5,509 bases of DNA, from assembly GCA_947304085.1 (NCBI GenBank), contig CAMZAC010000050.1:1-5509 (forward strand), given 5' to 3'. Position numbers and translations under genes: made by a program. The notes below the pieces were generated by a model that was given only the letters and a program-made list of their open reading frames with translations, was not told the origin of the DNA and did no database searches. Source of the DNA: an uncultured Alphaproteobacteria bacterium (GTDB taxonomy: Bacteria; Pseudomonadota; Alphaproteobacteria; Rs-D84). Numbering within the stretch: the first letter of the stretch is position 1; every line of letters starts with the position of its first letter. Shown in pieces: positions 1 to 4,867 of this stretch.

Positions 1-810
1 GCTGCAGAAGATTTGGGACACGCATCTGCTTTTTCTTTTGATATAAAAATAAATTCGGTCAGCATCTATCGTGGAATTCGTGGTTCTGACATAGTCATTA
101 TTGCGGCGGGCGCAAATCAAAAGCCTGGCGAAACACGCAACGATTTATTATATAAAAACACAGAAGTAATATCTGACATTATTCCAAAAGTCATGGAAAA
201 CGTAGATACAAAAAATGTTAAAATTATCGTGCTTACAAATCCTTTGGATGTGATGGTTATGTTAGCACAAAAATTATCCAGATTGCCCGCAACACGCGTT
301 ATCGGAACAGGCACAATGTTAGATTCTGCACGGTTCAAGATTATATTGTCGCGACAACTCGGCATATCCACGCGTTCTATAAATTCGTATGTATTGGGTG
401 AACATGGCGATTCTTCAGTTATCAATTGGTCGGCGGTTTATGTTGGTGGAATTGCATTAGACGATTTTTGCAAACAAGCAAAAATATCCCTGCCCCAAAC
501 CACGCGTAAAACAATTGAACATCGCGTTCGTAATGCAGCATACGAAATTATACAGGGGCGCGGTGCAACATGGGACGGCATTGGTGGTGCTGTTGCAGAT
601 TTATTGCATGCGATTGTTAACGATGAAAAACGCATATTGACTGTGTCGACAGTTGATGGTGTTGGGAAAACAGCAGTTGCTATGTCTTTGCCACGTGTCG
701 TTGGCGAACGCGGTGTGATTATGAATCTGAAATCTAAAATGAATTCTGATGAAACGAACGCATTGCGCAAAAGTGCTAAAATCATCAGAAAAAATTATGA
801 TTTAATCTGA
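1..810 (+). CDS. ldh: L-lactate dehydrogenase, 5'-truncated by the window edge
   Basis: NAD-dependent 2-hydroxyacid dehydrogenase, probably reducing pyruvate to L-lactate in the cytoplasm to regenerate NAD+. The frame is open from base 1, and 269 residues are visible of the roughly 310-320 usual for the family. The missing part is the first strand-helix-strand with the Gly-rich NAD loop, so the true start lies outside the window; the TTG at 13 is internal. Diagnostic residues seen: GANQKPGETR (codons about 109-138), whose Gln at 118-120 matches LDH specificity residue Gln102 (malate dehydrogenases have Arg there) and whose Arg at 136-138 matches Arg109; TNPLDV with the Asn at 238-240; LDSAR with Asp 322-324 and substrate-binding Arg171 at 331-333; and GEHGDS with catalytic His195 at 403-405. 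GATWDGI follows near the C-terminal domain. All catalytic residues are intact. The gene ends in TGA, followed by a hairpin at 835-881. LDH rather than MDH is well supported by the Gln; assay would be needed for the true substrate. Confidence 0.93.
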   Translation, partial: AAEDLGHASAFSFDIKINSVSIYRGIRGSDIVIIAAGANQKPGETRNDLLYKNTEVISDIIPKVMENVDTKNVKIIVLTNPLDVMVMLAQKLSRLPATRVIGTGTMLDSARFKIILSRQLGISTRSINSYVLGEHGDSSVINWSAVYVGGIALDDFCKQAKISLPQTTRKTIEHRVRNAAYEIIQGRGATWDGIGGAVADLLHAIVNDEKRILTVSTVDGVGKTAVAMSLPRVVGERGVIMNLKSKMNSDETNALRKSAKIIRKNYDLI

Positions 811-834
811 AAGAAATCAATCTTATAGTCTAAA

Positions 835-881
835 AAAAATCCCCTTGGTATTATGTTAAACAAACAATCCAAGGGATTTTT
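835..881 (+). terminator. Probable intrinsic terminator after ldh, overlapping the next gene's ribosome binding site
   Basis: The left arm 835-848 (AAAAATCCCCTTGG) pairs with the right arm 869-881 (CCAAGGGATTTTT), with a single bulged C and a 20-base loop. The right arm ends in five T, giving a usable U-tract. It begins 24 bases after the ldh stop. The AAGGGA at 871-876 in the right arm is also the best Shine-Dalgarno sequence for the ATG at 885. The same hairpin could therefore end ldh transcripts and mask translation of the downstream gene in read-through RNA. The long loop makes it weaker than the other terminators here. Confidence 0.65.
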
Positions 882-884
882 AAT

Positions 885-1190
885 ATGATAAACCAAGATA
901 TATCTTTTCAATTTTCAGATGATGGTTGCAAAGTATATGCTTTGTGTGAAGGCAGAAAAATTGGCAGCATATTTTTTGTAAAAATAGGTTCTGATAAAAT
1001 TATGATTTCAGAATCTGAAATTGAACCAGATTACAAAGATACTGATATTGAATTGCTTTTAACCCTGGAAATAATAAAACTGGCGCGCAATCAGCATCGC
1101 AAAATAATGTCTATATGCCCATATATTACAAACATTTTCAAAACCCATCCAGAATTTGACGATGTGCGGTTATTAAATAACAGCAGATAA
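885..1190 (+). CDS. Small GNAT-like protein (YjdJ / GCN5-related N-acetyltransferase family) with a degenerate CoA loop
   Basis: A 101-residue protein resembling the short, single-domain GCN5-related acetyltransferases typified by E. coli YjdJ (Pfam Acetyltransf_CG as I know it). The order matches: two N-terminal strands (EGRKIGSIFFVKIGSDKI, residues 22-39), the ISESEIEPDYKD strand-turn (41-52), a long helix (55-72), then RKIMSICPYITNIFKTHPEFDDVR (72-95). That last segment parallels the family's RKIIPLCPF...EYDDIR, including the conserved Cys78-Pro79. Oddly, the acetyl-CoA pyrophosphate loop, normally KGQGIG, reads KDTDIE (51-56), so all three glycines are replaced by acidic residues. Catalysis may be lost. 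The ATG at 885 is preceded by AAGGGA with an 8-base spacer. A weak -10-like TATAGT at 824-829 could give it its own promoter; otherwise it depends on ldh read-through. It converges with the minus-strand gene at 1257. Family assignment is fairly sure; function is unknown. Confidence 0.8.
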   Translation: MINQDISFQFSDDGCKVYALCEGRKIGSIFFVKIGSDKIMISESEIEPDYKDTDIELLLTLEIIKLARNQHRKIMSICPYITNIFKTHPEFDDVRLLNNSR

Positions 1191-1198
1191 AAAAAGCA

Positions 1199-1223
1199 CC
1201 GCCACAAGATGTTCTTGTGGCGG
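1199..1223 (-). terminator. Strong intrinsic terminator for the minus-strand gene at 1257-1592
   Basis: CCGCCACAAGA (1199-1209) and TCTTGTGGCGG (1213-1223) are perfectly complementary over 11 bp, with a 3-base loop. Read on the minus strand, the stem is followed three bases later by a run of seven T (complement of A1189-A1195). There is no T-run on the plus-strand side, so it works in the minus direction only. Its U-tract overlaps the stop codon of the convergent gene ending at 1190. No separate plus-strand terminator is visible for that gene. Confidence 0.85.
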
Positions 1224-1234
1224 GACTCCCTTCC

Positions 1235-1250
1235 TTCCGATTTCTCGGAA
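1235..1250 (-). other. GAAA-tetraloop hairpin in the 3' untranslated region
   Basis: TTCCGA (1235-1240) and TCGGAA (1245-1250) form a perfect 6-bp stem. On the minus strand the loop reads GAAA, a GNRA tetraloop, and it lies between the stop codon of the 1257-1592 gene and its terminator. A purine-rich linker (GGAAGGGAG) separates the two hairpins. It could stabilise the mRNA 3' end or be part of a 3'UTR-derived small RNA. Only the fold potential is seen directly. Confidence 0.5.
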
Positions 1251-1256
1251 ACTGTG

Positions 1257-1592
1257 TTATGCAGCCATACGATTTGCTGTTTTTGATTCTGCGTCTTCTG
1301 CATCCATAATCTTTTTTGCTTCTGCAAAAACCATTTCTTTGACACGCAAAGCCAAATCAGCTGTTTCCAAACTTTCTGCGACTACATCAAAATTGTCTGT
1401 TCTGATTTGCAATGAAACATAAGCGCCAATCAACGCAGATCTGGACAAATCTTCAATTGAACGTGGTGTATTATTTTTACCGATATGTAATTCATCACTT
1501 AATGATACAATCTGACGATCTGCATTAACCCAAACGGTCGTTGTTAAAACTTTGTTCAGGGCAATCATTATTTCTTTTATATTTTTTGGCAT
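1257..1592 (-). CDS. Hypothetical protein, 111 residues, family not recognised
   Basis: The frame opens at ATG (1592-1590) and ends in TAA (1259-1257). It is supported by a purine-rich G6 tract (complement of 1600-1605) seven bases before the ATG, a promoter at 1759-1788 and a strong dedicated terminator. The protein has no signal peptide or membrane segment, so it is probably cytoplasmic. Residues 1-16 look helical (MPKNIKEIMIALNKVL). Residues 17-31 look like a beta hairpin (TTTVWVNADRQIVSL). The rest is largely helical: SIEDLSRSALIGAYVSLQI, then a charged, Ala/Glu-rich segment from about residue 67 to 104 (ETADLALRVKEMVFAEAKK). The composition suits a small helical, perhaps oligomeric protein. 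I find no catalytic or DNA-binding motif. A second Met at residue 9 is a possible start, but the G-rich tract fits the first ATG. It is divergent from the exported protein at 1985. Confidence 0.8.
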   Translation of the reverse strand: MPKNIKEIMIALNKVLTTTVWVNADRQIVSLSDELHIGKNNTPRSIEDLSRSALIGAYVSLQIRTDNFDVVAESLETADLALRVKEMVFAEAKKIMDAEDAESKTANRMAA

Positions 1593-1620
1593 GTGGTTTC
1601 CCCCCTTTTCTTATGGTTTC

Positions 1621-1675
1621 AAAATTCAAATTTTTGTATTTACTGATGTATTTACAATTTTTGAATTTGAATTTT
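1621..1675. repeat. 12-bp perfect inverted repeat with internal direct repeats
   Basis: AAAATTCAAATT (1621-1632) is the exact reverse complement of AATTTGAATTTT (1664-1675). The 31-base spacer contains GTATTTAC twice, 12 bases apart. The repeat lies in the predicted leader of the minus-strand gene, just upstream of its ribosome binding site. With only one G:C pair per arm it would be a weak RNA hairpin, so a protein-binding site is equally possible. The skewed base composition makes some chance symmetry likely. Confidence 0.5.
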
Positions 1676-1758
1676 TGTTTATTGTTTTTTTTCGCCAGAC
1701 TTCTGCTTTTATTTAGATTTCTGCCGATTTAATTTACTTTCTCCTTGTCTATACAAAC

Positions 1759-1788
1759 ATCTTAGAACAAAAACGAATCGCTCGTCAA
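1759..1788 (-). promoter_or_regulatory. Sigma70-type promoter for the minus-strand gene
   Basis: Read on the minus strand: TTGACG (complement of 1783-1788), an 18-base spacer, then TAAGAT (complement of 1759-1764). Five of six bases match TTGACA and four of six match TATAAT. Transcription would start near 1752, giving a leader of about 160 bases before the ATG at 1592. The spacer holds a short symmetric element, ACGA-N5-TCGT (1773-1785), that could be an operator half-site pair. It is the best promoter in this direction in the intergenic region. Confidence 0.6.
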
Positions 1789-1931
1789 GAATAAAATGTG
1801 AACGTCGATTATTATTTTCAAAAAACGCAGATTTATGTAGTGTTAGCTTGATTGTTTTTCATAATTATTAACAGAATTTGAAACTGTGAATCCAAGCATT
1901 AGAAAAGAACTGTAAAAATCACTTTTTCTGC

Positions 1932-1960
1932 TTGTAAAAAAATCGCCATTATGATAAAAT
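1932..1960 (+). promoter_or_regulatory. Sigma70-type promoter for the 919-residue exported protein
   Basis: TTGTAA (1932-1937), a 17-base spacer and TAAAAT (1955-1960). Transcription would start near 1967, leaving a very short leader that consists mostly of the ribosome binding site AAGGAAGGA (1969-1977). A competing -10, TATGAT at 1950-1955, has no matching -35. The good spacing and position support the call, but the AT-rich background lowers certainty. Confidence 0.5.
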
Positions 1961-1984
1961 TATTCAATAAGGAAGGATTTACCC

Positions 1985-4744
1985 GTGAAAAGATTTATTG
2001 CTGTCTTAAGTAGTTTGTTGGTTTTACCTGCTTTTGCAGAGGTTGCGCCAATTTATTACGATGAAATTGTTGAGTATACAGACGAAATGATTGATGAAGC
2101 TGAACAACAGCAATCAGACGAAGCAGAACTGGCTGAAAAACCTCAGCAAACTGTTGCGCCACGGACTGTTGCAGGACGTTCTGTATCGCGTGCAATATCA
2201 ACCAACACGGGAAATGTCGCATCACGAACAAATACAAGCACACGTGCAGTTGCAACATCACCAAGAACAGCACAAAAAACTCAACGTGGAACAATATCCA
2301 GAACAACAAAAACTCAAAGTGTGGTCAGCAGACCGCAGACCGCAACGCGTTCTCGCACAGCTGTCGCATCAAGAACAGCAAATGTATCCGCGCGCACAAG
2401 CAATAAATCAAAACCTGTGACGGCTCGTATTGCTGCAAATGGTAATGTTATTTCTGGGGTTCGAACAAATTCCTCTGCATTTAACGGAAGCATTTTAACT
2501 GACTCTGGGGAACCGTTGTATATTTCCAGCGGTGCGCGCGCTGCAGATCGTCGTCCCAGTAGCAATAATAGAAAACAAGGAAATATGGCCGCACGTCAAA
2601 CCACAAAAGAAGATCTTGATGATATGTCTTCTAACTTAGATACATTGGCAGAAGCAACCAGCTATTGCAAATCGCAATATGCACAATGTATGGACGGCTA
2701 TTGCAATGTTTTGGATGATACCCAGGGCAGATGCTCTTGTTCTGAAAACATAAAAACATATGAAAAGGCAGAAAAATCTTTGGCCGATATTTCTGAAAGT
2801 TTCCAAGATGTTGTTCAAAAGATCAAGTATATTGGTTTAACCACTTCACAAATAGAATCTTTGTTTACAGAAACAGAAGCTGAATTATCGATGAAATCTA
2901 AAACAGATACATCAGATTTAAAAAGAAGTTTAGACGCAATTAAGAAAAAGGTCGTTGATGTATCATCGGGCAGCACAACCAGTACAAATTTATTTGATGG
3001 CTTGTCTTTTGATATGTCTGGTTTGTTAAACACAGATTTCACATCTGTTTTTGATTTAAATGCGTTTTTGGGCACAAACAAGGCTTCAAATCAACGCGGT
3101 GCGTCACTGTTTAATACCGCAACACAAAGATGCAGAACTGCCGTATTAAATTCCTGTATAGAGAAAGGTGTAGATGCCAGCACGATTACAAATTCTTATG
3201 ATTTGGCAATTGACAAACAGTGCGTTGAATATGAACGTGTTTTAAACGAAGCAAACGATGAAATGCGTGCAAATGTTCGTAACGCACAAAACATTTTGCA
3301 ACAGGCGCGTTTATTGCTGGCACAAAAGAAAAATGCTTATGATTTGCGCGGATGCGTGGCTGCACTGGACGAATGTATGCAAGACGAATATGTTTGTGGT
3401 GACGATTACGAATTATGTTTGGATCCAACCGGCAAATATTTGGCCAAGGGTGAGATTGTCAAGGGCGGAATTCCTGGGGTCGCGGGGGGGTCATCCAGAA
3501 ACCAAAGTATGGTCACAGAAACGAATTTAACCGCTTGGATAAGTTGTGGTATGTACGGTCTGTATTCAACATGGGATTATGGAAACAACGGTACAAAATG
3601 TGAATGCGATGAGGACGACACGTCTTGTTTTGGTATGACAAATGCCTGGGGCAAAGGGTCGGGTGAAAATCTAAACAAATATATCACCGAAAAGATGTCA
3701 CTTTGGGAAAAGAATTATGATTATAAAAAAGTTAAATCTGACACCAATGACATGGCAACATATTTGTTGCGCCGGGTTGGTTATGTAGATTCCAAAGATG
3801 ATAAATCGTATGGTATGTGTGCATCTGTATTGAAACAATGCCAAGATTACACATTTGATCAAAAGACCAAGAAATATTTGGTAAACAATGAAGTCGTTCG
3901 TCAATATTTGGCTTTGGCATTAACAAAAATTAAATTAAAGCAAGACACATTAATTGCTGATTATGCTGAAACATGCTGGAACGATGTGTATTCGTGTTTG
4001 TCATCAAACAGTTATGATGAAAGTAATACAGAAACCAGTGCATCCAGAACCGCAATTAATGCATGCCGTAGCGAAGTTGCAACATGTATGTCTGTGACTG
4101 GTTATTACCCATCAGATAACAATACATTAACATTATCACAAATGACTGATTGGGTAAAAAGTAAGTTATTATCGTGCGAGACTGGGGAATATTTGTATTA
4201 TGATTACACGACCAGTGTAATATCAGAATTACAGTGCAGAACATGTCCAACAATATCTGTTGGTGGTGTTGACATTCAAACGACGTCCGCAGGTGGTTCT
4301 GCAACAAATTGCACATGTCCAGATGATTATACGCGGACTATCGTGCCAGAGCCAGGCGCAGGTGAAGCTCCATTGGTTTCTGGAACATATTGGACCGTCG
4401 GTAATACAAACTACACCTGCAAACACATACCTAATGTTTATATGATAATTTATAGAGCGTCTGGCGCAACTGGCGCTTATGCAAATACGTTTACTGTCCA
4501 TAATCCTGGATGTTACGATCCTACAAAAGTTGGCGCTACTGATCCAAACGCTGATATATTAGTGGTTGCCAATGGCAATTGTACAAATTTATCTCATACA
4601 GGCACTACATTTACGGTAGTAAGTGCTGATAATAACTTGGTCAATCCTGGTGAAACATATCCTGGTGTTCAAGCGGCAAATATAAATTGTTTAGCAGATC
4701 ATGGTTTTGTCGTAGACAAAGTTTGTTATAGTGCGCTTGAATAA
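1985..4744 (+). CDS. Large exported cysteine-rich protein with repeated C-x6-C motifs, uncharacterised
   Basis: A 919-residue protein. The GTG start is fixed by AAGGAAGGA seven bases upstream and by a signal peptide beginning at that codon (MKRFIAVLSSLLVLPAFA, AxA cleavage after residue 18). Residues 24-52 are strongly acidic. Residues about 58-205 are Ser/Thr/Ala/Arg-rich and probably disordered, with recurring SRT/PRT/ART. All 32 cysteines lie after residue 227. Seven C-x6-C units occur: 228/235, 457/464, 464/471, 471/478, 612/619, 664/671 and 694/701, plus 383/391 with x7. Helical, coiled-coil-like stretches are at about 253-330, 415-456 and 635-663. CEC (539-541) and the close pairs C751/C754 and C776/C778 recall EGF/TNF-receptor-like modules. 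Residues 780-919 look beta-rich with sparse Cys. No transmembrane segment, sorting motif or C-terminal aromatic is seen, so it is probably periplasmic or surface-attached and disulfide-stabilised. It has its own promoter and terminator. I recognise no named family; similar proteins may occur in gut Alphaproteobacteria (recall only). Confidence 0.93.
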   Translation: MKRFIAVLSSLLVLPAFAEVAPIYYDEIVEYTDEMIDEAEQQQSDEAELAEKPQQTVAPRTVAGRSVSRAISTNTGNVASRTNTSTRAVATSPRTAQKTQRGTISRTTKTQSVVSRPQTATRSRTAVASRTANVSARTSNKSKPVTARIAANGNVISGVRTNSSAFNGSILTDSGEPLYISSGARAADRRPSSNNRKQGNMAARQTTKEDLDDMSSNLDTLAEATSYCKSQYAQCMDGYCNVLDDTQGRCSCSENIKTYEKAEKSLADISESFQDVVQKIKYIGLTTSQIESLFTETEAELSMKSKTDTSDLKRSLDAIKKKVVDVSSGSTTSTNLFDGLSFDMSGLLNTDFTSVFDLNAFLGTNKASNQRGASLFNTATQRCRTAVLNSCIEKGVDASTITNSYDLAIDKQCVEYERVLNEANDEMRANVRNAQNILQQARLLLAQKKNAYDLRGCVAALDECMQDEYVCGDDYELCLDPTGKYLAKGEIVKGGIPGVAGGSSRNQSMVTETNLTAWISCGMYGLYSTWDYGNNGTKCECDEDDTSCFGMTNAWGKGSGENLNKYITEKMSLWEKNYDYKKVKSDTNDMATYLLRRVGYVDSKDDKSYGMCASVLKQCQDYTFDQKTKKYLVNNEVVRQYLALALTKIKLKQDTLIADYAETCWNDVYSCLSSNSYDESNTETSASRTAINACRSEVATCMSVTGYYPSDNNTLTLSQMTDWVKSKLLSCETGEYLYYDYTTSVISELQCRTCPTISVGGVDIQTTSAGGSATNCTCPDDYTRTIVPEPGAGEAPLVSGTYWTVGNTNYTCKHIPNVYMIIYRASGATGAYANTFTVHNPGCYDPTKVGATDPNADILVVANGNCTNLSHTGTTFTVVSADNNLVNPGETYPGVQAANINCLADHGFVVDKVCYSALE

Positions 4745-4745
4745 C

Positions 4746-4777
4746 AAATAAAACCGGGATATTACCCGGTTTTATTT
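4746..4777 (+). terminator. Strong intrinsic terminator after the exported protein gene
   Basis: AAATAAAACCGGG (4746-4758) and CCCGGTTTTATTT (4765-4777) form a perfect 13-bp stem with a 6-base loop. The stem begins two bases after the stop codon. The 3' arm supplies the T-rich tract and the 5' arm an A-rich one, so it could also act in reverse on anything reading past plsX. Confidence 0.88.
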
Positions 4778-4797
4778 ATGAAAAAATGTAATCTGAA

Positions 4798-4815
4798 ACA
4801 TAACCTGCGTTATGT
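4798..4815. repeat. Short hairpin between two terminators
   Basis: ACATAAC (4798-4804) and GTTATGT (4809-4815) form a perfect 7-bp stem with a CTGC loop. No T-run follows on either strand, so it is not itself a terminator. It sits in the 58-base gap between the two convergent terminators. Confidence 0.4.
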
Positions 4816-4835
4816 GTTCCCAACAAAAGCCAATA

Positions 4836-4867
4836 AAAAAAGTCCCAGCTTTAAGTGGGACTTTTTT
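4836..4867 (-). terminator. Bidirectional intrinsic terminator, mainly for plsX
   Basis: AAAAAAGTCCCA (4836-4847) and TGGGACTTTTTT (4856-4867) are perfectly complementary over 12 bp, with an 8-base loop. Both strands get a run of six or seven T after the GC core, so it can stop transcription from either side. It overlaps the plsX stop codon (4866-4868), so the plsX transcript ends immediately after its coding region. Confidence 0.88.

Larger units (their letters stand above)
1593..1984. other. Divergent 392-base AT-rich intergenic region
   Basis: The region separates the minus-strand gene at 1257-1592 from the plus-strand gene at 1985. It holds a minus-strand promoter (1759-1788), a plus-strand promoter (1932-1960), a 12-bp inverted repeat (1621-1675) enclosing two copies of GTATTTAC (1636-1643, 1648-1655), and the two ribosome binding sites. 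The middle part, about 1790-1930, shows no gene and no clear site. The only open frame crossing the region (1541-1732, plus strand) is T-rich, has a poor start and overlaps the opposite-strand gene, so I do not consider it coding. Confidence 0.7.

Noticed and set aside
13..810. Lactate dehydrogenase starting at the TTG at position 13
   Set aside because: The frame is open to base 1, and the four preceding codons continue the family sequence before the conserved His-Ala segment. The Gly-rich NAD-binding loop is still missing, so the start lies outside the window.
1..810. Malate dehydrogenase
   Set aside because: The specificity-loop residue is Gln rather than Arg, and the surrounding NQKPGETR pattern is that of lactate dehydrogenases.
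1541..1732. Small hydrophobic plus-strand protein of 63 residues
   Set aside because: It is a T-rich frame giving Phe/Leu by composition, starts at a poor codon without a ribosome binding site, and overlaps the opposite-strand 111-residue gene and its leader.
1848..1880. Additional plus-strand promoter from TTGATT at 1848
   Set aside because: No -10 element occurs at 16-18 bases spacing; the nearest AT-rich hexamers are only about 12 bases away.
2091..2420. Gln/His-rich 109-residue frame inside the exported-protein gene
   Set aside because: It is an alternative reading of the Ser/Thr/Arg low-complexity region; the main frame has the signal peptide, ribosome binding site and 919 uninterrupted codons.
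2150..2430. CRISPR-like or tandem DNA repeat in the recurring CATCA-N-GAACA pattern
   Set aside because: The repeats are irregular in spacing and diverged in sequence, and are explained by the repeated SRT/PRT residues in the coding frame.
1995..4501. Several minus-strand frames of 60-104 residues under the exported-protein gene
   Set aside because: They have no ribosome binding sites, no family resemblance, and are mutually overlapping shadows of a long coding region.
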